Below, in pieces: positions 1 to 11,437 of a stretch of 64,000 nt of DNA. Origin of the DNA: Bolinopsis microptera (Eukaryota; Ctenophora; Tentaculata; Lobata; Bolinopsidae); the NCBI RefSeq assembly GCF_026151205.1, contig NC_087083.1, positions 5,124,460-5,188,459 of the forward strand, written 5' to 3'. The notes under the pieces were generated by a model. The model ran no database searches. It was given only the letters and a program-made list of their open reading frames with translations, and had not been told where the DNA came from. Position numbers and translations under genes: made by a program. The stretch's first letter is position 1. Every line of letters begins with the position of its first letter.

Positions 1-179
1 AGCTATAAGGTTCACCATGGTAACATGAGGGGCGCAATTTTGAGAGATTGTTCTTATTTCCAACACCGAGACCCTTCCAATATGATTGAGGGATGCAAGC
101 TGTCGTGAACAGGAAAATCAGTATTATAATTTAATCCAAATTTTCAAGTCTAAAGATATATCAAACATTTAACTCTAGC

Positions 180-284
180 AATGTTACTAAAATGTTACTG
201 AAATGTTACTAAAATGTTACTAAAATGCTACTAAAATGTAACCAAAATGTAACTAAAATGTTAACAATGTTACTAAAATTTCAG
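180..284. repeat. 11-bp minisatellite in intron
   Basis: About nine imperfect copies of an ATGTTACTAAA-like unit end directly at a splice acceptor (AATTTCAG, AG at 283-284). Bases 1-113 upstream can be read as a short open frame ending at a stop near 112, but nothing supports it as an exon. Confidence 0.75.
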
Positions 285-993
285 CTGAGTTTGACTACAG
301 ACGGGAGTGTGCCCATGGTGTATCGGAATCCTATCGAGCTAGATGACGAACAAATACAAGAACTTTGGTTAGGTAAGTTATTTTGCTTTAAGGCTTTAGT
401 CTAATATAGTTTTAGTCTGATAAAGTACAAAATTATAAAATAAAAAAATTGATCGAGTTTTTTGTGTACCGTTGTTACCAATACCAAGTGTGACCAAATG
501 AGCATATTATGAAAAGCTCTTCCCACCACGCGGGGCTTGTAACAAACTTTCTTACAATACTATTCTTAAAAACATTTATAAGAATCATTTTCAGATCCTG
601 TCGCAATAAAGAGCATTGAAATGACAACCGAAAACCCTAGCTATCCGGTCACCAACCTCTATGATGGAAACTACACTACTTTTGCAGAGAACGAGGGAAT
701 AGGTCAGCCTAATGGATTCAGCATAACGATCTTCCTACCTTTCACAACCAGAATATCCATGATAAGGATTATTAGTAGGGATGACGAGTGTTGCAAAGAT
801 AGAATTGTGGGATTTAGTGTGTTCATTGTGAATAAGGACGGATCAAAGATTAGCGTTGGAACAATAGCGGAAGAAAAATCATACTACGAATTTTTCGAAG
901 AAGGAGTTGGTGATAAGATTGAGATAAGAAAAGAGGGAAATGTAGAACTAGTCAATCTGGCAGAGGTTGAAGTGTACGGTGTCTTACGACCAG
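285..993 (+). CDS. F5/8-type C (discoidin-like) domain protein, two exons, partial
   Basis: Two exons join cleanly. Exon 285-372 is bounded by TTTCAG and GTAAGT and reads LSLTTDGSVPMVYRN onward to QELWL. Exon 595-993 follows TTTTCAG and ends at GTAAAA. The split codon G|AT gives Asp, so the protein continues as DPVAIKSIEMTTENPSYPVTNLYDGN. The pattern of a leading strand, a 'NLYDGNYTTF' ligand-loop segment, 'ISMIRIISRDDECCKDRIVGFSV' and a final 'LAEVEVYG' is that of F5/8-type C or fucolectin-type jelly-roll domains, which in secreted or surface proteins bind glycans or membranes. Exon 2 ends in phase 1, so at least one further exon is expected; none is obvious downstream, and the N-terminal exons lie outside. 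No signal peptide is visible in the part present. The family assignment rests on pattern, not on a search. Confidence 0.7.
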
Positions 994-1739
994 GTAAAAA
1001 CCGCTTATTTTCACTATGAACCACCTCTTGTGAAAAGTGAAATTTTAACGGGCTACACGACCATTCACGGTTATTGATAGTGTTTCCCTACCAAAGTGCC
1101 CGCCAACCCCCCTCCCCCCTCCCCCCACCTCCCTCCGAAACATCTCTGATCTTGTAAATCACCCTTAACGACAGATATCATACTTTTAGTTTTGAAGCAG
1201 CAACATGATTTTACCGGCCGGCCGATTCACTGCTTAGAGCTTATCATCATTCCAAAGAAGCATACTCGATTATAATTGATAAATTAAATCATTATTGATT
1301 ATAATCATGATAACATACGTCTATGTTAATATGATAATGGGTTGCTTGCATGTTGCCTCCTAAACACATCATGTGACTCTTTAAGTACTGCAAGACTGTA
1401 AGATTAACCGCAGAAAAAAGGCATAATCCCATAAAGACCAGTTTAGTCAGCCACCCAATGTTTTTATTCAAAAAGGTAACAATCCAGGCACATGCGTCTA
1501 GCAGACAAAATCCAGGTTCGAGCTGATTAGTTCACAAGTGCAGGGGCTATTCACAGTGCCTAATACCCAAATGGCCCTGCACTAAATGGCTTAGTACAGT
1601 CTGCCAGCACTGTTATAGCAAATGAAACAGAAAAAGAAACTTAGAATGCCTCAAACGAAATGGATCGGGGAAAATTCTGTGATCTAATATAAATTTTAAT
1701 TTATAAATAAACTTACAATGTGTCTTACGTAATGTCTTA
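994..1739. other. no gene seen; pyrimidine tract
   Basis: Contains a CCCCCTCC-rich tract at about 1107-1136 and otherwise unremarkable AT-rich sequence. No exon, RNA gene or repeat border is supported. Confidence 0.5.
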
Positions 1740-1856
1740 CGGTTGAGTTTCCTGACAATTCAAAATTTATAAACCCATAATTATCCTCATAAAAGCTTTT
1801 ACAAGTAGATGAGCAGGGTGGCTGGGACTAGTTGAGCTCGTTATGGGTATAATTAA
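1740..1856 (+). repeat. dispersed repeat, copy 1 of 3
   Basis: The segment starting TTTCCTGACAATTCAAAAT and ending in TTATGGGTATAATTAA recurs, diverged, at 3615-3725 and in part at 8120-8170 (AAAAGGTTTTACAATTAGATGG). At 3615 it directly follows the palindromic satellite, so the two probably belong to one larger repeat family. Confidence 0.6.
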
Positions 1857-1867
1857 ACAGTTACTGT

Positions 1868-3349
1868 TACTGCATTGGCACTGAGAATGATGTCTGGTGC
1901 CATGCCAAGTACACCCTTCCTCGCATTGAATCACCTTACTGACATCCCAGACACCATACTATTCCTGAGGGGCGAAGCAGCGAAGGGGGCAGCAAGGCTT
2001 CAAGCCTACGGCAGCCTCACTCTTGAAACTATCGCCCACAGGAAGGGAACTATCAAAAACCACACCACAATCAACAAACAATTCATGGAGGATCTCAACA
2101 TACCACCTAGAGCCACAAGAGACCTCACAGCACCAACCATGATGCTGGGACGGCACTTCACCGTCACCACTCCTGGAACTAACAACACTGAATACAGAAC
2201 CGCACTCCAACACACCATCGACAACATTACCAGTGAAACGATTACCTGCTACACAGACGGGTCTCTATCAGACTCCGGAAGTGGGGCTGGGTACATCATC
2301 AAGACTGACAACAACAACACCACCCTGGAAGAGAGATCATTCAAGCTCCCTGATTATTGCACTGTCTACCAGACAGAGCTCACTGCAATCATTGAAGCCT
2401 GCAAGTATCTCTCATCCTACACCAATTCACACATCATTATATGGTCTGATAGTCTCTCCTCCATACAAGCTATTTCCTCGCTCTCAACGAGGAGCAGAAC
2501 TACTAGAGACTGTTATGACACCCTTAACGCACTCGGATCGAACAACACTCTAGAGATCCGATGGATCGCAGCCCATATTGGGTTGTGGGGAAATGAAAAA
2601 GCGGATGAGCTGGCCAAGCTTGGCACGACCAGCGAACTCGTTTTGAAATGCCCAATCCCTCAATCTTACATCAAACGACAAATCGACAACAAAGTCCACA
2701 GACTGAATCAGGATATCTGGTTAACGGATGGTCCTAGACACACCAAACTAACACTTGGCCAAAAGCACACCAAAATAATCAATAATATAAACACGTCACT
2801 CATCAACAATAGACAAGACTATAGAATTGAACCGCAGTCCACCTAATCACGGGCCACTGCGGCTTAAACAAACACCTCCACACCATCCGCAAATCAAGCA
2901 CCAGTGCTTGTCCCATGTGCGGAGACGGAGAGGAGACTGTCTCACACTTTCTTGGACAGTGCCCAGCTATTGCCCAACTAAGAGGCAATACTTTCGGGAC
3001 TACTACCTCTCGGTCAACGACATATTCGACAACCATCACATTACCACAATCGTCAACTTCACAAACCGCACCAAACGCTTAATAGTACCAAAAGAACTGG
3101 ATCAGACTGGCGTAACTTAGCGCATCAACACATTACATATGCAGCCTTGCCTAACTGATTTATAATCTCATCTGGTACCAAAGCGCGGTATTCCCATTTA
3201 GATCATTACCACCACCGTCCTCCACAATTCACAGTGTTGTCCCCGACAAACCCCCCCTCATCCCAGAGGTAGGCAAAGCATCTTAATGCTATCCTCTAGT
3301 GGGCTTTCTATGCCCAGCCTCTCTTTAAAAAAAAAAAAAAAAAAAAAAA
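1868..3349 (+). mobile_element. 5'-truncated Jockey/I-type LINE with RNase H and poly(A) tail
   Basis: A retrotransposon 3' fragment. The open frame 1875-2846 begins with the ALRMMSGAM segment usual after the RT of RNase H LINEs. It then carries an RNase H fold: TDGS near residue 126, QTELTA near 166, SDSLSS near 191, and H-x-G-x-x-GNEKAD near 237, so the acidic residues are present. A frameshift near 2830 moves the reading to another frame, which continues as GHCGLNKHLHTIR and a CxxC...H...C cysteine motif (ACPMCGDGEETVSHFLGQC). The element ends in about 24 A. An 11-bp direct repeat ACAGTTACTGT lies at 1857-1867 and 3350-3360 and marks the target-site duplication. 5' truncation plus poly(A) tail plus duplication is the signature of target-primed reverse transcription. 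The copy is dead because RT and endonuclease are missing. Confidence 0.9.
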
Positions 3350-3429
3350 ACAGTTACTGTGTTTAACAAAACAAATAACTCGCTTAATGTTGATGTCGTA
3401 CACCGAGTTTCTATCTTTATTAATATCCC

Positions 3430-3614
3430 TTTCACCCAGCTGCAGTTGTCTTGTCGAACTTTGGTACGTATCGAGCTAGGGTCCATTTAGCGTACCCTAG
3501 TTCGACAGTCGTAGTTATCTTGTCGAACTTCACTACGTGTCGAACAAGAGTCCAGGTAGCGTACCCTAGTTCGACAAAGTAGAACTTTAGGGTTTGTCGA
3601 ACTACAGTACGTGT
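3430..3614. repeat. palindromic GTCGAAC/GTACGTG satellite, locus A
   Basis: Degenerate units built from TTGTCGAACT and AGTACGTGTCGAAC occur in both orientations, including TAGTTCGACAAAGTAGAACT and its reversed partners. The same family forms a longer array at 7590-7915. Confidence 0.75.
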
Positions 3615-3725
3615 ACCTTCCTGGCAATTCAAGATGTATAATTCTAGAATTACCATCATAGAAGGTTTTACAATTGGATGGTCAGAATGAATGGGGCTAG
3701 TTGACTTGGTAATGAGCATAATTGA

Positions 3726-4612
3726 TGCAGAGTATTCAAATTCAATAGTGTAAATTTACAACACATTGTGTGCGGAAAAGTGCGATTCCGCATCCACCAC
3801 ACTTACATGCTCTGAATCCTACCCACTCTTTTTCCTTCCACCATCCTAGCTAAAAAATAAGGCTTTTCCCATTTTGCGCTTCTGGTGTTCTACAATCATA
3901 CCCCAACAGTGACAATGTTCAGTATGTCCAGGACCAGACTCTCTGAATCCTGGACCAGGAGCTTGCGAGCCTGTGTGTTTAGACTGCGATAAGGTTACAC
4001 GTTACACTTATCTAGGAGATTCCAGAAGCATCACATTGAGAGGAACTCAGTCTCCAGTGGTGAGTGTAGTTTAGCTAGACTGACGATTTACTATTCATGG
4101 TATTGAGAAAAGCTTCAGCACACTTGAACACTGAGCGCAGTTAAAAGTTAGGCTAGAGTCTCTAAGTCTATAGTCTAGTAGAGGTTTACTATTCATGACT
4201 ATAACAGGTATTCCAGAGAACTTGTCTACACCGAGACAAAGAAACTTCCGGTGTAACTAATTGAGCCAAGAAATTTCCCCCTTCGTGTCTTTAGGGGACA
4301 GTGCGTTCACTCTATGTTCTGATTTTGGAGATAACAATTCGTTGGTATAACTATAGAACGTTACGTAGTGTGTGTAACGGTTTAACATGCATATGTCACA
4401 CTGCCACACGTGCGTTGAACGTGACAGGATCGAACGTGACAGACATAAAGGTGCTCATGAAGTGTAGGATGCCCTAGGATGCGGATGGTTTGATCTGGAC
4501 CACGTGACTTATCATATCACCACAGAAACGTGTAGAGGAGTACCAGGAGTTGTATCAGATATGAGAACGACCAGCTCCTTCACATTGTAGGAGGGGTGAT
4601 CTGGATCACACT
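3726..4612. other. no gene seen
   Basis: About 0.9 kb without recognisable exons. Short direct repeats such as ATTCATG...TTGAGAAA and GAACGTGACAG (two copies near 4420 and 4433) are present, but no element border can be drawn. Confidence 0.4.
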
Positions 4613-4620
4613 CTCACGGC

Positions 4621-4635
4621 CAGGGGTGTAGGAAG

Positions 4636-4689
<54 letters not shown>

Positions 4690-5404
4690 ATCGCCCCCCC
4701 ATGAAATCTGGGCAAGGGGCCAAAAAGGGCCAACTTTTTAATTTAGGTTTCTGAAAAAATTTTTCCCGAAAGTCCAAAATTTTCAAAGTTTTCTTGGAAA
4801 CTACTTTTTTTCATGTTTCATGCTTTTTTTTCGGTTTTCGAAGTCCGCACCTACCCTTCGATATACGATTTTGGACTCGAGGGTTCCCCTTTGTAATGCG
4901 ATCTCGGAAGGCAGGCCTCCCCTTCGCAATACGAGCTCGGAAGCGGGAGCTCTGCTTTCAGAGGTACGTATCGAAAACGACTCGGACCGAAAATGTTCTA
5001 AGTCAAAATTTTGCAAAGTTTTTCTGGAAATTGCTTTTTTTCATGTTTCATGCTACCCTGATCATTCTGAGCCGAAAATATATTTTTCGGTTTTTTGAGG
5101 TCCGTACCTACATTCGGAAGGTTGTGGATGTGATACTGATTGGTTTCATATACTAATTATTTGGCCCACAGATTTGAAGGAAAATACTCGAATTTGGTCC
5201 TCAGATTTAAAGGAAAATGTGCAATTTGACGCAGAGAACTGAAAAAATCGCGATTTGTCGTGAGGCCAGGATCTGAAAAATCGCGATTTGTCGCGGCAGA
5301 CGTGAAAAATCGCGATACTGCACATGCTGCGAAATTCAGGCTTTGGCGCGAAGCGCCAAAAAACTTAGACTGTAGTGCGAAGCGCCAAAAAATATTTAGA
5401 ATTT

Positions 5405-5465
<61 letters not shown>

Positions 5466-5498
5466 ATGAAGAAAATCATTCCTACACCCCTGCTCATG
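4621..5498. mobile_element. hAT-like non-autonomous element with G/C-tract ends
   Basis: The left end CAGGGGTGTAGGA is followed by about 50 G. The right end carries about 60 C and then TCCTACACCCCTG, the inverted copy. The 8-bp direct repeat CTCACGGC lies at 4613-4620 and 5499-5506. An 8-bp target duplication and a CAGGGG-type terminus are typical of hAT elements. The right end has six extra bases (CTCATG) outside the inverted repeat. Inside are two diverged direct copies of a TTTTTCATGTTTCATGCT segment (about 4808 and 5038) and a GAAAAATCGCGATTTGTCG-like motif repeated three times. There is no transposase frame; proline or glycine runs across the tracts are artefacts. A fragment of the same family lies at 52919-53125. 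Confidence 0.8.
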
Positions 5499-5506
5499 CT
5501 CACGGC

Positions 5507-7570
5507 ACACCGGAGATAATAAAAAGTAACATGTATCGTCGACCTCCTATATTCACTATAGCAGCCAAGCAATATAGCTGCGATTTGTAAAATATCTTAA
5601 GGAAATGATATAAAGATTAAATTTCAGTTCCAGTAACACTGTGCTTCAATGATGATAGACCAGCGCTGTTGAATACGCTGCGTTTTTATTTTATTATACG
5701 CCGGAGTAGGAATTTTCGAAAATAAACGTATAAAACGTACATTTTCTGCTCTCGAAGCTAATTATTATGACTGTTCAATACGGCAAAAAATTCGCACATG
5801 ATATGTTAATAGGACATGCGCGGCATCTTTGAACTTTAAATTCTTGCTATCGCTAAATAATAAAACTGAAACCAAAAACAATTCCATATACTCTCTACGC
5901 TAAAGAGGGTGCGGTTCCTGCCGTATAAGGTCAAAAATGCGAACAATTTTCGTTAGCAACGTTGTGATAGACAAATACTTTTCACCTAACACAAACAACT
6001 TTTCGGAAACTTTCTAAAACCAGTTTCTTTAAAGTTGCCTTCCTAAATACCTAAAATACCTACCCAGCTTGCTTGAGCAATAACCGCTCTAAGTACTGGT
6101 AATGTGTTAATTTGTTAAATTCTTGCAAACATTGTCAATATCATACATTGCATTTTTGATAAACTTCATTCTTATCTACGGAATAATTTTTGTAATTTTT
6201 GAAAAGTGGTTCATCTTCACGGTGTAAATGTTTGCGAATTTATTTTTGTTGTATTTGATTTTTGTTGTATTTGATGTAATGGTGTTATTGGTCACAAGCG
6301 ATCGATTATGCGGCACAAATTTTCGTGAAATGTTTCCTTTAAAAAAATGTTGAATATAAATTCCTCGCTAAAATTATTGTTTTACAGTACGTTGTTTGTG
6401 AAATGTGTATTAAAGAGGACCCTGGGCCTGGACCGATGTCCCAAATAATCACTCTTAATGGTACCTTAATGCATTCCTTACACAAAAACCTTTCTTTTTT
6501 TGGCTTTTTTTGTCGAAATGAGACCATTATTTTGGAAACGTAATGCGTCATTACGATGAACCAAGTCAGCATTACTCAACTGCTGTATAGGGCATTGCTC
6601 AACATTGCTCAGCATTGCTCAACTGCTGTATAATAAACTGTATATAAAGCTGTAAATAAACTGTATAATATTATAATAACTCGAACTACTTATAATCCTG
6701 TAATTGGACGACAAATTAACTACAATTTAAATAGCATAATATTTCTTTAAAGTATTTTTTCCGTAGGTATATTTAATATAATTTCACTTTTTTGTGTATT
6801 CCACAGAAAATTGAATTAAATTATTTATTTAACCCCAGACGAAGATTATCTTAAAATAATTTACTTCTAACGGGACGAAAATACTGCGAATATCATAAAT
6901 CTAAGATCCAAATGAATGTAATATAATATCTAAAATAAAAACTAACCGGTCATATGAAAGAACACTAATTTCACAAATATATGTACATACCTATAGCTAG
7001 GTAGCCAATACTATTCTGCAGAAAAAGTGATCAACTATGTCATATACCGTTCATCTATTATGCAGAAAAGCAGTTATAAATAATATGTTACTTGTTTATA
7101 AAAATAACTGTTCTTTGTGTTTACATTTCAAGAAAATTGCTGTAATTTAATTACCTTGGGCGCAAATAAGAATTATTACAAGGTGAGACAATTAACGTAA
7201 GTCTAACCGACTTTAGATTTCATATCACTATTTAAATATTACTAAAACAATATCTAAGAACAAATGGAGGAGTTAGGAGTGCTTTATGATGCTTGCATTT
7301 TTCTAGCATTATCTATTGTTCAGTCGGTCTGGAGGTTAACCTTCTTTGTGTTGGTTTGTCAATCATTATTATATAAGCGAGCTATAAATAGCTTATTTTA
7401 TTTCATTTCATTACAGTGTTTTATCATTTTCTCGCTCAGTTGCAGTTGATATGGTTTTTACTTTTTGGTTAATTTTTAGACTGAGCTGTTGCTGGACAAC
7501 CCGGCAAGCATTCCAGTATATTATTATAGTATATTATTATTAATAATAATAATTCGACACGTACCCAGAC
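5507..7570. other. AT-rich stretch, no gene seen
   Basis: No splice-bounded exon, RNA gene or LINE fragment is recognised. A small direct repeat (GCATTGCTCAACTGCTGTAT) occurs near 6571 and 6611. TA-rich DNA near 7516-7550 precedes the palindromic satellite. Confidence 0.4.
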
Positions 7571-7589
7571 ATTCCGGTATGATACTGAT

Positions 7590-7915
7590 ATGTTGTGCGT
7601 ACTGTAGTTCGACACGTACTTGCTGTAGTTCGACACGTACTGGCTGTAGTTCGACACGTACTGGCTGTAATTAGACAAACCCTAAAGTTCGACTCTGTCG
7701 AACTAGAGTACCTGGATTCAAGCTCGACACGTACCGAAGTTCGACAAGGGTGATTTCTGGCCATCTTTAGTTGTCGAACTAAAGTACGTGTCGAACTAGA
7801 GTACGTGTCGAACTATAGTACGTGTCGAACTAGAGTACGTGTCGAACTAGAGTACGTGTCGAACTAGAGTACGTGTCGAACTAGAGTACGTGTCGAACTA
7901 GAGTACGTGAATTAT
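7590..7915. repeat. palindromic GTCGAAC/GTACGTG satellite, locus B
   Basis: From about 7600 to 7680 the unit TGTAGTTCGACACGTACTGG is repeated in one orientation. From about 7764 to 7908 an 18-bp unit (GTACGTGTCGAACTAGAG) is repeated about eight times in the opposite orientation, almost without divergence. The centre (about 7680-7760) contains both orientations. Unit length is constant and there are no unique spacers. Confidence 0.85.
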
Positions 7916-8783
7916 GCAGAGATATTGACACATTTAATTCACGTGATGGATAGTAATAACCTGCCTACATTTTTTTGCTGAACAATTCACCAAATATGCA
8001 GCCTTTAGGTACTCTCAGGTTGGATTATTCAACGGCGTATTATATAACGTTGCATTACACGGTCGAGTCGCGGTTGTTGAGTTTTATACATCAAATAACT
8101 TACAAGGTTAATGTATTACACCTGAATAAAAGGTTTTACAATTAGATGGACAGAATCCGCTTATTTTCCAATTGCGCTAATTAACAATTGAGTGAGAGGT
8201 CAGCTAAACACAAACTTGTAGTGATTAATTGTCCGCATCAGATCCACCTTCCATTAACATTACATAATGATATCTAAATATTATATATTATGAGCGTAGA
8301 GCATTTTGCATATTATATATATAGATATGTAATATATATATATATATATTATATATTACGAATAAAACGGCGACTGTTAGGCTGACCTCCGACTCAATTG
8401 TTCTACTTGTATAATAAAGCTCCCCTCCCGGGTAGAGCACTCCTGTAACTGGACATAATTATATATATATATATATATATATATACAGTGCACATAGTTA
8501 GTTATTAGTTGAACAGCATGAGATAAGTGGAAGAACAAACGAACGAATAGGCTTCAACAAACAAGGTGTACATTTTATTTCTCCTCTGTAGTTGCGATCA
8601 TAATAATTGAACCGACTTTTGTTAAACAAAACATTTCCGGATGTTTGACATATTAATCAGTCTCAATAAATGTATATATTTGTAATTTTAGTTGTGAAGC
8701 AGTTTAAAATAGACTTAAAAACCGGTCGGTTCCTGTATACTGTACGTTTAAATATATAAAATCACTTAAATCTTTACTTTTAG
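7916..8783. other. AT-rich flank with (AT)n microsatellites
   Basis: (TA)n runs lie at about 8313-8356 and 8458-8485. A fragment of the 1740-1856 repeat is at 8120-8170. The stretch ends at a splice acceptor, TTACTTTTAG at 8783. Confidence 0.6.
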
Positions 8784-10221
8784 GTTAAATGGGGGCACAA
8801 ATATCCAAGCTAGCTGTCACCGAAATCCCTGATGCCTATATTGCAATCTCAATATGTTCCAGCTCAAAGATAAGAATCATGAATGTGACACCAGAAGTTA
8901 GAGAATTGCTTGAAAGACTTGACCAGGAAATAACAGAAAAATATGGATCCACTCGAGGTGCACTTGTAGAATACTTCGGTACTTTGAAAATCCACGTTGG
9001 AGACAGGCTTACATTTGGAGAAGGAGGTGGCAAGGACAGGTCTACTCTCGGGAAGTTCTTTGCTCTCCGTCTCCTGGAAGAAATGTACAACTTGGGATAC
9101 AACCCGGTTACCAGCAGTGAGTTAGCGACACAGCATGATAAATCTACATGGTTCTTTGCAAAGAGTGCTCATGAAAACAGAGGCAGGGCTAGAATTTGTT
9201 GTATTGCTCCAGGTGGAACAATACGGAACAACAAACTTGTCCTGCTACATCATGATGAGCATATAAAACAAGCAGTTATGCTAGCTGTTGGAAATGCATG
9301 GCCGAGCTCATCCGGAGCTGAGGACGTTTCAGCTGCAGGTGAGACGCTACATGAGATTTCTTTAGGTGGATGCTGGGGTATGACTCATGAAGATGGAATG
9401 AAAACTCGAAAATTAATTTGCAGCTTGGTGGGGAATATGAGTGCGCTTAATTGGAGGCTTCTCGCTTCAACTAATCTGAAAGGGTCTGCTGACTCCCTCT
9501 ACTTTATATACGATCAAACTTTTTCTGCTGACCCAAAGGATTTCTGTATGCTGGCCCTAGCTAAATCGGACAGGTTTAGGCTGATTAACTGCGACCAACT
9601 CCTTGAGCCTTTGGAGACGGCTATTACTGATGCTGGTCTTGTTATTCAAGAAAAACTGGATTACTACGGAAGCCATGAGATCAAGATTAAAGGAAATCCT
9701 TGGCGTTCTAATGATAGTGAAGCTATTACTGCACGAAGAAGTATTTCACGGATTATGGAAGTTTTTGAGCAGAATGGTTACAGCCCTCTCTACGCAATTG
9801 ACGTTAGTCGTGGACTAACTGACAAATCCTCCATTCTCTTCCAGAAAACTACAACCCAGTTAACTGCAAATATGCTTGCCTGGCACTGACCGGTACGAAT
9901 AGGCTGGCACTACTAGATTTTCCCGCTGATGTTAGTGCCGCTATGAAGGACTGTATACAACAATTCTACCCTACTGGTATCCACAAGGAGGTCCAATTAC
10001 CAGACTCCAACCTACAAGTTGATGTTCAAGGAGATCCGTGGATGGCTCTTGGATTTGGTAAGGGTAGTGCTCGATTTCACATGAGAGCCGTGATGGGTAA
10101 AATGATGGCGGTTGCGGCCCAGCATGGCTGGCATGTCTCAATTTCAGCAGATGTTTCGGCGAAATTCCTGAAGGAAAGGACAATAGATGTTCACAGCCTC
10201 TATTTTGTGAACACACAGTAG
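8784..10221 (+). CDS. uncharacterised four-module repeat protein, one frameshift
   Basis: I do not recognise a named family. An acceptor at 8781-8783 precedes ATG 8789. The 366-residue frame starts MGAQISK, a good N-myristoylation context. Four modules of about 100 residues follow: 66-175, 187-293, 297-366 and on, and a last one in the downstream frame to 10221. Each has a hydrophobic-basic strand pair (SHEIKIKGNPW, NLQVDVQGDPW), an arginine-containing helix, a G(W/Y) segment, a DSLYF-type strand and, in the middle modules, a C-x-LAL...R(L)-x-L(I/D) strand. The frame shifts by one base near 9838-9842: upstream ends ...SSILFQK and downstream continues PVNCKYACLALTGTNRL, which completes module 3. 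This is a one-base deletion, a sequencing error or, less likely, programmed shifting. No catalytic motif is evident. Composition is ordinary coding, unlike the repeats around it, so I take it as a host gene. Confidence 0.7.
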
Positions 10222-10630
10222 GAAACGGTTTTTGAACAAAGACTGCTTGAATATTGCTAACTTTTTTATGTAAAATATGTCCAATAGAAAGATAAAAATT
10301 TAAGATAATGTTATAGGGAATTAATTTTTTTGTTAAAAACTTGTAACTTTTGTCAGTGTTCAGGCTACACTATGCATATGCGTCTATGCCCTGTGTTTTT
10401 TATGACTCTATTTTCCTCCTAATATTTTGTTTCAATGTTCTGATCGTTTGCCCACATCGAACTCTCGCCCTGACTCATGATTGTACATTCAATGGATGCT
10501 ACTTCTAGATCTTCCTGGTGCACAATGTTCAGTGATGCAATATCCTCGAGTCGGAAAGTTATCCCGGGTTCATGAACTCCCAAAATCTATCCCATGTGTG
10601 TAGGTAAATCTTAGATCAAACTTCGCACGT
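10222..10630. other. 3' flank of module-repeat gene
   Basis: AT-rich with possible poly(A) signals (AATAGA, GATAAAA) within 70 bases of the stop codon. No further gene is seen. Confidence 0.4.
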
Positions 10631-11437
10631 TTAGTAAGGGGAAAAGTGGCATTCCGTTGGATTTGAATGTTCACAAGGATTTCTCAACGGAATATGGTAG
10701 TTAAGACCCCTACGAACATAATTAGACTTGTTGCCAATTTTGTATCTCAACAGAAACACCACTTTTACCACTTTTTACCACCTTTGTACCACCTGTCTGG
10801 TTTGCCAAATATCTTTAGTTGTGAACGTCGTAAAAGGCTGCAAATTAACCTAGAATGTTTATCTTATCAAGGAGTAAAACTTTTGTGTGAAAAATTTTTA
10901 CATTGGACAATCAGCTAATTGGATAATTACCAATTAGTTAATCACCAAAAAAAGTGAAAATTTTTTATTGGCTCAAAATGATTGAAATCGTTTGAAACAC
11001 GGAGAAATGTAGTTTTTAGAAAAACTTCAAAAATTTTTCACTTAAAAATTTTTTTCGAGACTTGGAAAAAAGTTTGAAAATTTAAAAATATTTTTTTCCG
11101 CCAAAAGTGATCGAATTGCATGAAACGTGGATAAAAATGCTTTGCAGAAAAACTTCGAAGATTTTGAGATAGGGGAATACTAAAATCATCAATATTTGAA
11201 GTTGGAGTTCAGTAAATCTCGACATATTTTAGTAATTAGGAATAGCTTAGCGGAAAGGGCCGAACCTGAAAAAGGTTAACCACACAATATTAGAGTTTCA
11301 TAACTAATTACAATACAGCTTTTATTCCACAAATTCCACATAAAGAAACAGCACAAAAGGACCATTTAAGATCGAACCGATTTTACCTGCTGTACTATCA
11401 TTTTATTGATTTCAATGATCAAAACCTCTGTACCGTC

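Noticed and set aside
1-113. Open reading into the window start ending in IEGCKLS and a stop
   Set aside because: Too short to judge, with no splice signal that links it to the F5/8 exons.
1489-1520. GGTTCGA-like B box suggesting a tRNA
   Set aside because: No A box at the right distance, no acceptor stem and no anticodon arm.
4580-5590. Polyproline and polyglycine proteins across the G and C tracts
   Set aside because: Homopolymer artefacts at the ends of an hAT-like element.
7764-7908. Regular short repeats resembling a CRISPR array
   Set aside because: Units are directly adjacent without unique spacers, no cas genes are present, and the genome is eukaryotic. It is a satellite.
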